Positions 43,024 to 52,182 are shown, counted from the stretch's first letter. The stretch: DNA of 64,000 nucleotides from Pseudovibrio sp. Tun.PSC04-5.I4 (GCF_900104145.1 NZ_FNLB01000006.1:4218501-4282500); one strand, 5' to 3'. The notes: generated by a model from the sequence alone, not told the origin. Translations and numbers: made by a program.

Positions 43024-45225
43024 TCAGCTCGCCTGCATAAAATGCGGGAACCATCCCTCGAAAGCACTATTCAGCTTTTCAACTGACACACTGATTTTAT
43101 CGCCGAGGATAAGAGTATCACCACCTGTCTTACCGATTTCTTCTGTGCTGATACCAGCGTCGATGGAATCTTCTAAGAACGCAGCAAGTTTATCCTCTGC
43201 CACAGTCACTATATAGCGACTTTGATCTTCGCCAAACAGAATTGCATGAAGGTGTTCGCCGGAGATTTTTACCCGCGCCCCGACATTGCCTTTGAATGCC
43301 ATCTCAGCTAGCGCAACAGCCAGACCGCCGGAAGAGATATCGTGGGCGGCGGTGATACGGCCCTCAACAATAGCTTCGCGGACGAAGGTGCCGACCTGTT
43401 TTTCTTTTTCAAGATGGACCGGAGGAGGTGCCCCTTCTTCTCGGCCCAGCACTTCCTGTAGGTACTGGGAGCAGCCAAGGTGGGTTCCATGTCCGCCAAG
43501 AAGTACGATGGTCTCGTCAGCTTTCACAAATGCATTGCCAACGCGCTGATTAATGTTTTTCAGCAGGCCTACGCCACCGATAGCCGGTGTTGGCAGGATG
43601 CCTTCGCCGAAGGTTTCATTGTACAGGGAGACGTTACCGGAAACGATCGGGGTTTCCAGCACTTCACATGCCTCACCAATGCCTTTCAAGCAACCAACGA
43701 ACTGGCCCATGATCTCTGGCTTTTCCGGGTTGCCGAAGTTCAGGTTGTCGGTGATTGCCAGCGGCAGAGAGCCGACAGCGGACAGGTTGCGGTAGGTTTC
43801 TGCAACAGCCTGCTTGCCACCTTCAAATGGGTTTGCGTAGCAATAGCGCGGGTTTACGTCCACGGTGAACGCCAGACCCTTGTCTGTACCTTCTACGCGG
43901 ATCACACCAGCATCGCCGCCCGGAGTGGCAGCGGAGTTGCCTTGAATGAGCGTGTCGTACTGCTCATAAACCCAGCGACGGGAAGAGCCGTTCGCGCCAC
44001 CCAGAAGCGTCAGCAGAGCGTCTTCGTAGTTCTCTGGCTCTTCAATGGCTGAAGCTGCAATTGCCTCAGGTTCTGCCCACTGTGTCCAAGGACGATCATA
44101 TTCAGGAGCTTCATCGCCAAGTTCTTTGATTGGCAAATCCGCGACCACTTCACCGTGCTGGCTCACAACAAAGCGACGCGTGTCTGTGGTGACGCCACAA
44201 AGTGCGAAATCCAGTCCCCATTTGATGAAGATGGCTTCTGCTTCTTGTTCCTTGGATGGTTCAAGCACCATGAGCATGCGCTCTTGGCTTTCTGAGAGCA
44301 TCATCTCGTAGGCGGTCATGTTCTCTTCACGAGCCGGAACTTTGTCGAGGTCCAGATCTATACCGAGGTTGCCCTTTGCACCCATTTCAACTGCAGAACA
44401 GGTGAGGCCGGCGGCGCCCATGTCCTGAATTGCGATAACAGCGCCGGTTTTCATCAGCTCAAGGCACGCTTCCATCAGGCACTTTTCAGTGAATGGATCG
44501 CCAACCTGAACTGTTGGGCGCTTCTCCTCAATGGAATCGTCAAATTCAGCAGATGCCATGGTTGCGCCGCCAACACCGTCGCGACCCGTTTTTGCGCCGA
44601 GGTAGACCACTGGAAGGCCAACGCCTTTGGCTTCTGAGAGGAAGATCTTGTCTGAATCGGCAAGGCCAGCTGCAAACGCATTCACCAGACAGTTGCCGTT
44701 GTAGGATTTGTGGAACTCGACTTCGCCGCCAACAGTTGGCACGCCGAAGGAGTTGCCATAACCGCCAACACCGGACACAACACCTGACACGAGGTGGCGT
44801 GTGCGTGGATGGTCTGGGTCACCAAAGCGCAATGCATTCATAGCCGCGACAGGGCGTGCGCCCATGGTGAACACGTCGCGCAGAATGCCGCCAACACCGG
44901 TGGCAGCGCCCTGATACGGCTCAATGTAGGATGGGTGGTTGTGGCTTTCCATTTTGAAGACAACAGCCTGGCCATCGTCAATATCAACAACGCCGGCGTT
45001 TTCGCCTGGGCCTTGGATGACGCGAGGGCCGGTTGTTGGAAGTGTCTTCAACCATTTCTTGGAGGATTTGTATGAGCAATGCTCATTCCACATGGCGGAG
45101 AAAATTCCCAGCTCGGTGAAGGTTGGCTCTCTGCCAATCAGCTCCAGAATGCGAGCGTATTCATCATCCTTAAGACCGTGGGCCTCAATGAGTTCGGGGG
45201 TGATCTTGACGGTATTTTGGATCAT
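43024..45225 (-). CDS. purL: Phosphoribosylformylglycinamidine synthase, large subunit PurL
   Basis: PurL (733 residues) makes FGAM in purine synthesis, working with PurQ and PurS. This is the small-type PurL. It has the conserved MWNEHCSYKSSK, GPGENAGVVDI, VFKMESHNHPSYIEPYQGAA, the mid-protein nucleotide region, and GGLAVALAEMA. The frame is open from 45291, but the ATG at 45225 (MIQNTVKITPELIEAHGL) is the family-like start. The partner genes purQ and purS are 6 kb away, separated by an accessory block, while bolA and grxD follow directly. Confidence 0.97.
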   Translation of the reverse strand: MIQNTVKITPELIEAHGLKDDEYARILELIGREPTFTELGIFSAMWNEHCSYKSSKKWLKTLPTTGPRVIQGPGENAGVVDIDDGQAVVFKMESHNHPSYIEPYQGAATGVGGILRDVFTMGARPVAAMNALRFGDPDHPRTRHLVSGVVSGVGGYGNSFGVPTVGGEVEFHKSYNGNCLVNAFAAGLADSDKIFLSEAKGVGLPVVYLGAKTGRDGVGGATMASAEFDDSIEEKRPTVQVGDPFTEKCLMEACLELMKTGAVIAIQDMGAAGLTCSAVEMGAKGNLGIDLDLDKVPAREENMTAYEMMLSESQERMLMVLEPSKEQEAEAIFIKWGLDFALCGVTTDTRRFVVSQHGEVVADLPIKELGDEAPEYDRPWTQWAEPEAIAASAIEEPENYEDALLTLLGGANGSSRRWVYEQYDTLIQGNSAATPGGDAGVIRVEGTDKGLAFTVDVNPRYCYANPFEGGKQAVAETYRNLSAVGSLPLAITDNLNFGNPEKPEIMGQFVGCLKGIGEACEVLETPIVSGNVSLYNETFGEGILPTPAIGGVGLLKNINQRVGNAFVKADETIVLLGGHGTHLGCSQYLQEVLGREEGAPPPVHLEKEKQVGTFVREAIVEGRITAAHDISSGGLAVALAEMAFKGNVGARVKISGEHLHAILFGEDQSRYIVTVAEDKLAAFLEDSIDAGISTEEIGKTGGDTLILGDKISVSVEKLNSAFEGWFPHFMQAS

Positions 45226-45452
45226 CACACTCAGAATATTTGGGCGCACAGCGCCGGGGCCAAATGTCACGGGCTGCTTAGCAGAATTCACAGCAAAAAG
45301 GAAACATTAGGACGTTAAATTTTGCAAGTTTTCTGTCGGGAAATTGTAATGGGCCGCGCAGCGGAGTGGGGTTTGGGTCTACGGATCGGTATGTGCTAAA
45401 CTTTTGACCTGCTTGCAAAATTTTTCACATGAGAGATGCTGTTACGTAACCT

Positions 45453-45971
45453 TTAAAAAGTGACTTCACCCTTAAGGGTTGAGACTGAAAGCGTAATGTT
45501 TGGGAGTTGGATTTTGCTCCATGTCCCACTTCCCTTTGCTGAAGACCATTTGTTACTGCCACCTAAAATTGCCCAGGTTCCTGAATAAGTGCCGCCTTCT
45601 ATCATCGTGATTTCAAAGTTGATGGCAAATGGGTTGCCATCTTTATCTTTCAGGCTGCAAACACCGCCCCCTTGTACCTCCATGTTTCGCAGCACAGCAC
45701 CACCGAAACAACTGCCAGATACGAGTTCGAAAGGGTCCTCGGGGTTTGCGCTGAAAAAGACATAGTCCGCGTTAATCCGCTTGAGGTTCAGCTTGTCGGT
45801 AATGACCGCATTGTTGTAGAGGCCGAAAGTTGCCAGCTTGCCCGTATGTGAAAAACTGGCTGCGCGGACATCAACTTGCTCAGCTTGAGCGGTGGCTAAT
45901 GAAGTGGCTGAGAAGAAAACAGCTGCTGCAAGGGTGGCAAAGGTCGTGATTAACTTCCGACTGTTGGCCAT
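45453..45971 (-). CDS. Secreted protein of unknown function
   Basis: The 172-residue product has a signal peptide ending SLATAQA (about 1-30). The mature part is beta-rich, has two Cys (GSCFGG and GGVCSL), and contains ITMIEGGTYSGTWAILGGSN, reminiscent of small beta-barrel secreted proteins. The frame is open to 46043, but the ATG at 45971 directly precedes the signal. I cannot assign a family. It lies between purL and the divergent HlyD gene and may belong to the accessory block. Confidence 0.65.
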   Translation of the reverse strand: MANSRKLITTFATLAAAVFFSATSLATAQAEQVDVRAASFSHTGKLATFGLYNNAVITDKLNLKRINADYVFFSANPEDPFELVSGSCFGGAVLRNMEVQGGGVCSLKDKDGNPFAINFEITMIEGGTYSGTWAILGGSNKWSSAKGSGTWSKIQLPNITLSVSTLKGEVTF

Positions 45972-46327
45972 TGGTTTTCTTTCTTCGGGGTTGGGCTGCC
46001 TCGTGCAACCTCCATGTTCATCCGCAGATGCAATCACATTCACTGGGTTATATTCAATGGAAGTTTGTAGGGCTGGTTAGCTTTTTATGTCGCGTTTTGC
46101 AACGACAGTAGGTTAAAATTTTACCCTTCGGAAACATTAGTTAACATGTTGTATTTACTACCTACTTTGAATTAGGAGAGTTGGGTTTCATGATTTTAAA
46201 AGGTTCAGGTGCGATGCTGTCTCGTGCCTCCAAATAGGCGCTTTTAGACCAGTGCTGCATGTTGGTCGTCTAACAAGAATTCACCAATGCTTGTGTACAG
46301 CGTAGTGTTAGGTGAGCGGAGATAAGA
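45972..46327. other. Divergent control region before the HlyD gene
   Basis: These 356 bases separate the secreted-protein and HlyD genes. The only coding hint is a 15-codon frame at 46190-46237 with AGGAG upstream, too short to call with confidence. No hairpin with a T-run was seen. Confidence 0.35.
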
Positions 46328-47311
46328 GTGCCTGGAGGCATTTTTCATATAAGTGGACCGATCAAGGTTGTCATTGGCGCATGCGCCTTGATCGGCACTT
46401 ATATGGTGCAGGATTATTACTTCACCTACACAGCTGATGCTTATGTTTCTGCCGATGTTGTTCTGGTGGCACCGGAGATCTCTGGATTTGTGACAGAGGT
46501 TCCTGTTGATCGGAACAAGCAGATCGGTGCAGGTCAGCTGCTGATGCAAATCGACCCCGAGCCTTTTGCTCTGTCGGTTCAGGAAGCGCGCGCTGATGAA
46601 GCCAAGGCCCTTGCCAATCTCAGAACTGCAGAGGCTGAAGTGCAGGTTGCCGAAGCGGCTATAACGGCCGCTGTTGCGAAAGTGTCAAACTTTGCCGCGA
46701 AACAACAGCGCTTTGAGGAACTGACAGATAATGGGTTTGTGACCCAGCAGCGGTTGGACAACATCACACTTTCTTTAGAAGAGGCGAATGCGGAAACGGA
46801 TGGCGCGCGGGATACTTTGCGTGCAGCTACGCATCAGGTGGAGGTGATGCGGTCCAATTACGATGCAATGCGAGCAGCAACAGCTTTGGCTCAATATAAC
46901 CTTCGGAAGTCATCATTGTTGTCTCCCGTTGACGGTGTGGTGAGTGAATACACGGTTAACCCTGGCAATTATGTATTGGAAGGGATACCGCAACTTGCGC
47001 TGATCACGAACAGGAACTGGCGCATTGTCGCAAATATTGTGGAACGCCATGCAGCGCGACTGAAACCGGGGCAAACAGTTTGGTTTCAGGTCTCCAGTGA
47101 TCCTTACCGCATACATAAAGGGACTGTCCGCTCCATTGGGCGGGGGATTTCGCGCAGCATAACGGATCCACGAGTGCTTCCCTATATTCCGCTCACAACG
47201 GACTGGATCCGATTGTCTCAGCGGTTTCCTGTCGAGATCGATATGGGAGAACTTTTGGAAGACCACAAACCCATGCATGGGGGAGATGCGCGCATCTTCC
47301 TCGTTCATTGA
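46328..47311 (+). CDS. HlyD/EmrA family membrane fusion protein
   Basis: The 327-residue periplasmic adaptor has one N-terminal membrane anchor (about 11-27). A split biotinyl-lipoyl domain (DAYVSADVVLVAPEISGFV and LLSPVDGVVSEYTVNPGNYV) flanks a coiled-coil hairpin (about 90-180), followed by a beta-barrel. It resembles AaeA, partner of FUSC-type pumps. The start is GTG with GGAGAT upstream. The FUSC gene follows 18 bases after the stop. Substrates may be aromatic acids by analogy to AaeAB; this is not proven. Confidence 0.88.
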   Translation: MPGGIFHISGPIKVVIGACALIGTYMVQDYYFTYTADAYVSADVVLVAPEISGFVTEVPVDRNKQIGAGQLLMQIDPEPFALSVQEARADEAKALANLRTAEAEVQVAEAAITAAVAKVSNFAAKQQRFEELTDNGFVTQQRLDNITLSLEEANAETDGARDTLRAATHQVEVMRSNYDAMRAATALAQYNLRKSSLLSPVDGVVSEYTVNPGNYVLEGIPQLALITNRNWRIVANIVERHAARLKPGQTVWFQVSSDPYRIHKGTVRSIGRGISRSITDPRVLPYIPLTTDWIRLSQRFPVEIDMGELLEDHKPMHGGDARIFLVH

Positions 47312-47329
47312 GCGAGGGAGACCCAAGGC

Positions 47330-48379
47330 ATGTTGTTTAATTACACTTACGGATTGAGAACGAGCCTCATCGTTACTCTCGCTGCGGTTATAGCTCTTGT
47401 TGTAGATACGGATGACCCTTGGTGGGCCGGTATGTCGGCGATGACCGTTGCCAATGCTGATTGGACGAATGTGTGGCGCAAAGGCATGCAGCGTATTCTT
47501 GGGACTGTTCTCGGCGGATTTAGCGGTTATTGGGTTGGTTTGGCTTGCAAAAACTATGAATTTTTTCAATGGCTTGCAGTTGCAGGGTTTGCATCTTTTG
47601 CTGTTTACAAGCGGATGGAGAGCCCAAATTATGCATATGCGTGGCTTATGGGCTCAGTGACGGCGTTGCTTGCCGTATATATATCGCTGCTTGAGATCGA
47701 TAACCTGTTTTACCTCATGGTGGACCGAACCATAACGGTGGCAATTGGTGTGGCTACAGCTGCTGTGGTTTCCTACTTTTTTATAGAAGGCAGCTCGGTT
47801 GAGGTGGGCATCGGACCAGCCTTACCTCCCAACATAGATAGTTTAGATCCTAATTGGGTTTTTGCTTTGTGCTTGAGTGGCGCGGTTGTTGCTATTCTAG
47901 CGCCTATTATCTACGTGGGCCACGATCTGACGGCAATGGTTCAAATTATCATCACATCGCTTGTGGTGCTTTATGGGCCTGTCGTCTCGGTCAAGAAATT
48001 TGCACTTAACCGTAGTTTGGGATGTTTGATTGGCGGGGTAATGGGACTCGGCTTTGTGATGATTGGCATTCAGTCATTTTTCTGGTGGGTGATCATTCTG
48101 GCGGCGGGACTGTTTTTTCTTGCAGGGCTACATCATGGGAGCAGTTACTGGGCTTATGCTGGCACGCAGGGAGGGTATGCCTTTGTTATCGCGGCTTTGG
48201 CCTCCAAGGGTCCGGTCAACGACATTGACCAGGTGCTCGATCGCCTAGTAGGAACCGTGCTTGGTGCTGTTATTGCAATTATTATATTAATTATGGTGCG
48301 TGTTTGGCAGGGGGCAGAACTGGGCGATATCGAGCATTTGGCGCGAGAGAAAGCTGAAGGGGATGCTGGCGACCAATAA
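47330..48379 (+). CDS. FUSC family efflux permease
   Basis: The 349-residue protein has two sets of membrane segments (about 10-130 and 190-330), with a cytoplasmic stretch between, typical of the FUSC/AaeB superfamily. The start LFNYTYGLRTSLIVTLAAVIALVV and DTDDPWWAGMSAMTVAN are family-like. It is coupled to the HlyD gene. It is shorter than AaeB of E. coli (about 655 residues), so it may be a compact type. No AaeX-like DUF1656 gene is present. Confidence 0.85.
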   Translation: MLFNYTYGLRTSLIVTLAAVIALVVDTDDPWWAGMSAMTVANADWTNVWRKGMQRILGTVLGGFSGYWVGLACKNYEFFQWLAVAGFASFAVYKRMESPNYAYAWLMGSVTALLAVYISLLEIDNLFYLMVDRTITVAIGVATAAVVSYFFIEGSSVEVGIGPALPPNIDSLDPNWVFALCLSGAVVAILAPIIYVGHDLTAMVQIIITSLVVLYGPVVSVKKFALNRSLGCLIGGVMGLGFVMIGIQSFFWWVIILAAGLFFLAGLHHGSSYWAYAGTQGGYAFVIAALASKGPVNDIDQVLDRLVGTVLGAVIAIIILIMVRVWQGAELGDIEHLAREKAEGDAGDQ

Positions 48380-48382
48380 AAA

Positions 48383-48409
48383 AGAGAGACTGCAAGAAGC
48401 AGCCTCTCT
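48383..48409 (-). terminator. Terminator after the peroxiredoxin-like gene
   Basis: AGAGAGACTGC (48383-48393) pairs with GCAGCCTCTCT (48399-48409) with one mismatch. Read leftward it ends in a T-run, placing it at the end of the peroxiredoxin-like gene. Confidence 0.65.
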
Positions 48410-48442
48410 GTGCATCAAGAATACTGTTTGTGGTAGTTACGA

Positions 48443-48979
48443 TTAAAGTGCTCCGGTGTATTCACCGCGAGCTGGATAATCATTCTTGATGCAAAAGTCG
48501 AGTGCGCCGAGCATTGGTTTGAAGTCCGGGCGTGCAAACGGCATTGTCTGAACATTGCCGAAGTACAAAGTGCCGTCTGCTCTGACGAAGAACAGGCCAG
48601 GTTCTGCGAACAACTCAGGTTCTTCGATACCGATAGAGGTTTTGCCGCGACCAGCGGAGAGGAAGAGACCCCATTCGCGAGCTTTCGTCAGGGTTACACC
48701 ATAACCAACACGCAATTTGTCTGCTTTAATGGCATTGGCAAAGGTCTGGGCGCGATCTTCTGTGTCTGTTGAAAGGGCAATGGTTTTTACGCCGCGCTCT
48801 TCAAATTCTGGGGTGAGACGCTCCAGCTCTTTCAGGTAGCTTGCACAGATGGGGCAATGCAAACCACGGTAGAACACAACAAGGGTCGCAAAGTCGGGGG
48901 TTTCGGCTGACAGATCAAATGTGCCACCACCGAGAAGATTTGCAGTTAAGCTTGGGACGGGCTTACGAGGGATCAGCAT
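48443..48979 (-). CDS. Peroxiredoxin-like (AhpC/TSA) protein
   Basis: The 178-residue protein has a thioredoxin fold with VVFYRGLHCPICASYLKEL, giving Cys42 and Cys45 in a CxxC layout, then IALSTDTEDRA and a Pro-containing strand. This fits the peroxiredoxin-like family that may reduce peroxides or act as a thiol oxidoreductase. The frame is open from a TTG at 49021, but the ATG at 48979 has a clear GGAG seven bases upstream. It is divergent from an AraC-type regulator gene, which may control it. Confidence 0.85.
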   Translation of the reverse strand: MLIPRKPVPSLTANLLGGGTFDLSAETPDFATLVVFYRGLHCPICASYLKELERLTPEFEERGVKTIALSTDTEDRAQTFANAIKADKLRVGYGVTLTKAREWGLFLSAGRGKTSIGIEEPELFAEPGLFFVRADGTLYFGNVQTMPFARPDFKPMLGALDFCIKNDYPARGEYTGAL

Positions 48980-49121
48980 TTTGTTCTCCAGAACTGCGTT
49001 TCTTTTTGTTGCTTTGCTCAAGTTTTATGAGATGAGCGATCAGCAGTGGTTGTTTCGTGTTTAATATGATATTGAACGTTTGATTGCTTTTTGTACCAAT
49101 AAACATACCGAGAGTCCGGAT

Positions 49122-49934
49122 ATGGCGACAGAGCTTGCTGAGATCTTACCACGAGAGCTTCGATATGACCGCCTTTCTGCGTTAATTGAGCGGTTCAAGG
49201 TAGAAGCACACGTCCTGCATAACACTGAAGAAGACGTGTTGGAGGGTAACTTCTTCATTCTAAAATGTGTGCAAGGTTACAAGAAGCTGGTGTTCCTTCC
49301 TTCTACGCCCAACAATTCGACTTTAGCGCGTAGTTTGTGCGAAAATATGGTTGTTCTGGCTGGAGCCAAGGTCGTGTTTGGCGGGCCAGGGTCTCAATTA
49401 GGCAAAGCGCTTCCGAATTTTGTCGAGATTTATCTGCATGAAGCGCCGGATCTGGAAAGCCTTGCTGATCTGGTGGTTGAAGAAGTGCTTTCGCCGCGGT
49501 GTGGTGGCTCTGCAGTGATTAACCGCCTCTGCGAAGTGGTTGTTATTCGGTTGCTTCGCCATGCCGTGCGCTCAGGTGGTATCGGAACTGGCTTGATCGC
49601 AGGACTGGCTCACCCCAACATCGCGCAGGCACTGGTTGCTATCCACGAAGGGCCTGCGCAGCCATGGCGACTGGAAACACTGGCCGAAGTTGCAGGCATG
49701 TCACGCACGCAATTTGCTGTGGTCTTCAAAGAGGTTATGGGCGAAACACCGGGGTCATATCTCAGCAACTGGCGTCTTGCCTTGGCTAAGTTAGATTTGG
49801 AAGCGGGGCGCCCCTTAAAGAGCGTTGCCGCTCGTGTTGGCTTTGCCTCCCCAACGGCGCTGTCTCGTGCCTTTCAGCGCCGGTATGATGAATTACCGCG
49901 CAATGTGAATGTCAAAACTATTGTTGCTGCGTAG
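49122..49934 (+). CDS. AraC family transcriptional regulator
   Basis: The 270-residue protein has an N-terminal cupin-like domain (RLSALIERFKVEAHVLHNTE onward) and a C-terminal AraC DNA-binding domain with two helix-turn-helix units (LETLAEVAGMSRTQFAVVFK and LKSVAARVGFASPTALSRAF). This cupin_6-type regulator often controls a neighbouring divergent gene, here the peroxiredoxin-like one. The ATG at 49122 (MATELAEIL) is preferred over a TTG at 49080, though both are possible. The inducer is unknown. Confidence 0.85.
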   Translation: MATELAEILPRELRYDRLSALIERFKVEAHVLHNTEEDVLEGNFFILKCVQGYKKLVFLPSTPNNSTLARSLCENMVVLAGAKVVFGGPGSQLGKALPNFVEIYLHEAPDLESLADLVVEEVLSPRCGGSAVINRLCEVVVIRLLRHAVRSGGIGTGLIAGLAHPNIAQALVAIHEGPAQPWRLETLAEVAGMSRTQFAVVFKEVMGETPGSYLSNWRLALAKLDLEAGRPLKSVAARVGFASPTALSRAFQRRYDELPRNVNVKTIVAA

Positions 49935-50010
49935 ACCCGAACCATTGAGTTTTTTGCTTTTGTCATACTGTCATAGCTATACATTATGAGCAGACCATCT
50001 TTTAATTTTC

Positions 50011-51258
50011 ATGACAAGCATGAGCCCGCAAATGAGTTTTTCCGAACGTCCCTCAAATCTGCCTGAAGTGCATCCGCAAGGGCACGTGATTGAAGTTTTT
50101 CTTGCGTTTTTAAAGTTGGGATTGACTTCTTTTGGCGGCCCGATTGCGCATCTTGGGTATTTCCGTGAGGAGTTGGTCAAGCGCAGAAACTGGCTAACTG
50201 AAGAAGCTTATGGTGATCTGGTTGCCCTTTGTCAGTTTTTACCGGGGCCGGCGAGCAGTCAGGTTGGGTTTGGGCTTGGTTTATTGCGTGCCGGTCCGCT
50301 GGGCGCTCTCGCTGCCTTTCTGGCGTTTACGGCTCCCTCAGCTGTGCTGCTGATTGTGTTTGCGACTTGGGCAAACGCGTTTTCGGGTCCTATTGGCCTT
50401 GGGTTGATCCATGGATTGAAATTGGTGGCTGTTGCTGTGGTTTCTCAGGCAGTTTGGGGCATGGCGAGAAATTTCTGCGTTGACCAAACTAGAGCGGGAC
50501 TTGCGTTGGTAGCGGTCATTCTCATAGTGTTTTTTGGCGGGGCATTTGGTCAGATTGCAGCCATTGTTGCTGGTGGATTAGGTGGATATCTGCTGTGCCA
50601 ATCTGATGATCTTGTGCGTAAACCCGAGGCATTGTTTCGTTTGAAGCGACGTACTGGTGTGATTGCTTTTGGGGTATTCGCTGTCTTGCTTCTTGGCTTG
50701 CCGTTGGTCAGTGGTATGGCAGAAGATCCGCTGCTGGGTGTGTTTTCCGGGTTTTATCAGTCAGGTTCTTTGGTTTTTGGCGGTGGTCACGTTGTGCTTC
50801 CCCTGCTGGAAGCAGAGGTTGTCGGAAAAGGCTTGGTAAGTGAAACCAGTTTCTTAACCGGATATGGGGCGACGCAGGCTGTACCTGGACCACTTTTCAC
50901 TTTTGCCGGATATCTGGGTGCTGAGATGCAGACTGGATACAGTGCGTGGATTGGTGCTAGTGTTGCGCTTGTCGCAATCTTTCTGCCAGGCTTTTTATTG
51001 CTCATCGGCGGATTGCCATTCTGGTCTGTCTTGCGGCAAACACCGGCAGCTCGTGGTGTGATGGCAGGTGCGAATGCAGCTGTGGTTGGTGTGCTTGGAG
51101 CTGCGCTCTACTCCCCTGTCTGGACCAGTGCGATACTAGAAGCTAAAGATTTTGCTGCTGCACTCCTTGGTTTTGTCCTGCTTGTTTCCTTCAAGGCTCC
51201 GCCGTGGGTGGTTGTGGTTGTTCTGGCGCTCACTGGTGTTGGGTTTGCGTTGGTCTAA
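50011..51258 (+). CDS. chrA: Chromate transporter (CHR family)
   Basis: The 415-residue membrane protein has two homologous CHR halves. The first carries FGGPIAHLGYFREELVKR and QFLPGPASSQ; the second has FGGGHVVLPLLEAEVV and TQAVPGPLFTFAGYLG. The long form effluxes chromate, as ChrA does in Pseudomonas, by proton-coupled transport. Three ATGs lie close together (50011, 50020, 50032) and the start is not settled. It is a single gene between the AraC gene and purQ, and no chromate regulator is nearby, so natural function may differ. Confidence 0.9.
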   Translation: MTSMSPQMSFSERPSNLPEVHPQGHVIEVFLAFLKLGLTSFGGPIAHLGYFREELVKRRNWLTEEAYGDLVALCQFLPGPASSQVGFGLGLLRAGPLGALAAFLAFTAPSAVLLIVFATWANAFSGPIGLGLIHGLKLVAVAVVSQAVWGMARNFCVDQTRAGLALVAVILIVFFGGAFGQIAAIVAGGLGGYLLCQSDDLVRKPEALFRLKRRTGVIAFGVFAVLLLGLPLVSGMAEDPLLGVFSGFYQSGSLVFGGGHVVLPLLEAEVVGKGLVSETSFLTGYGATQAVPGPLFTFAGYLGAEMQTGYSAWIGASVALVAIFLPGFLLLIGGLPFWSVLRQTPAARGVMAGANAAVVGVLGAALYSPVWTSAILEAKDFAAALLGFVLLVSFKAPPWVVVVVLALTGVGFALV

Positions 51259-51264
51259 GCAAAG

Positions 51265-51295
51265 AAAAACCCGAGTGCAGACCACCCGGGTTTTT
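51265..51295. terminator. Terminator between chrA and purQ
   Basis: AAAAACCCG (51265-51273) pairs perfectly with CGGGTTTTT (51287-51295), ending both convergent genes. Confidence 0.85.
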
Positions 51296-51318
51296 GAAAT
51301 TTTGGCGCTTGGTGCTGA

Positions 51319-51990
51319 TTAGGCAGCCAGGCTTTGCATCACACTTTCAAACAGCGCACGGCCTTCAATGCCACCATGAAGATCCTCAATGAGGTTTTCA
51401 GGGTGAGGCATCATGCCAAGCACGTTGCCGTTTGCGTTGGTGATGCCTGCGATGTTGTTGAGGGACCCATTCGGGTTGGTGCCATCTGCATACCGGAATG
51501 CAACGCGGCCTTCGCCTTCAACTGCTTTCAGCGTTTCCGCATCAGCAAAATAGTTGCCGTCGTGGTGCGCAACAGGACAACGCCAGACTTTGCCTTTTTC
51601 CATATGGGAGGTGAAGGCACTGTTGGTGTTTGTTGTTTCCAACATAACTTCCTTACACACGAAGTGTAGGGAAGCGTTGCGCATCAAAGCCCCTGGCAGC
51701 ATGCCAGCTTCTGTCAACATCTGGAAGCCATTACATACACCAAGCACATGACGACCCGCACCAGCTGCAGCTTTCAGGGCTGGCATGATGTTGGAGCGTG
51801 CTGCAATGGCGCCGGAACGCAGGTAATCACCGTAGGAAAAACCGCCTGGAAGCACATAAAGGTCTGCTTCTGGCAGCTGCGTTTCGGTATGCCAAACTGT
51901 GGCAACAGACTGGCCGGAGATCTGCTCCAGCGCTTTGATCATATCACGGTCCCGGTTTGAGCCGGGAAATAGGATCACTGCGGATTTCAT
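51319..51990 (-). CDS. purQ: FGAM synthase glutaminase subunit PurQ
   Basis: PurQ (223 residues) is the glutamine amidotransferase subunit that feeds ammonia to PurL. The nucleophile Cys is in GVCNGFQ, and the His-Glu pair in MMPHPEN; GGFSYGDYLRSGAIAARS is a class I GATase stretch. The frame is open from 52026, but the ATG at 51990 has AAGAGGAT upstream. It follows a 35-codon membrane-protein gene and purS in the same leftward unit. Confidence 0.97.
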   Translation of the reverse strand: MKSAVILFPGSNRDRDMIKALEQISGQSVATVWHTETQLPEADLYVLPGGFSYGDYLRSGAIAARSNIMPALKAAAGAGRHVLGVCNGFQMLTEAGMLPGALMRNASLHFVCKEVMLETTNTNSAFTSHMEKGKVWRCPVAHHDGNYFADAETLKAVEGEGRVAFRYADGTNPNGSLNNIAGITNANGNVLGMMPHPENLIEDLHGGIEGRALFESVMQSLAA

Positions 51991-52038
51991 GAATGTATCC
52001 TCTTGGGTGGAGGGTCCGCTTGTCACAGACGAGGTGTT

Positions 52039-52146
52039 TTACAGCAGTAAAAATACAGCAAGAACGGAGAGAGCAGCTGGCAAGCCAATGAAGATGATGG
52101 CTTTGATTACCATGAACCGAATAATACGGCCTGTGTCCTCTTGCAC
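52039..52146 (-). CDS. Small membrane protein between purS and purQ
   Basis: A 35-residue frame runs from a GTG at 52146 to TAA at 52039. It has a polar N-terminus (QEDTGRIIRF) and a single hydrophobic segment of about 22 residues ending AALSVLAVFLLL. AGGAC lies eight bases before the GTG. It sits 36 bases after purS and 48 bases before purQ, inside the operon. Tiny membrane proteins next to purS-purQ are annotated in some alphaproteobacteria; I recall this but cannot verify it here. Function is unknown. Confidence 0.6.
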   Translation of the reverse strand: MQEDTGRIIRFMVIKAIIFIGLPAALSVLAVFLLL

Positions 52147-52182
52147 GTTCTTGTCCTCGCAGGTTCGGCTATCGGCTTTCAG

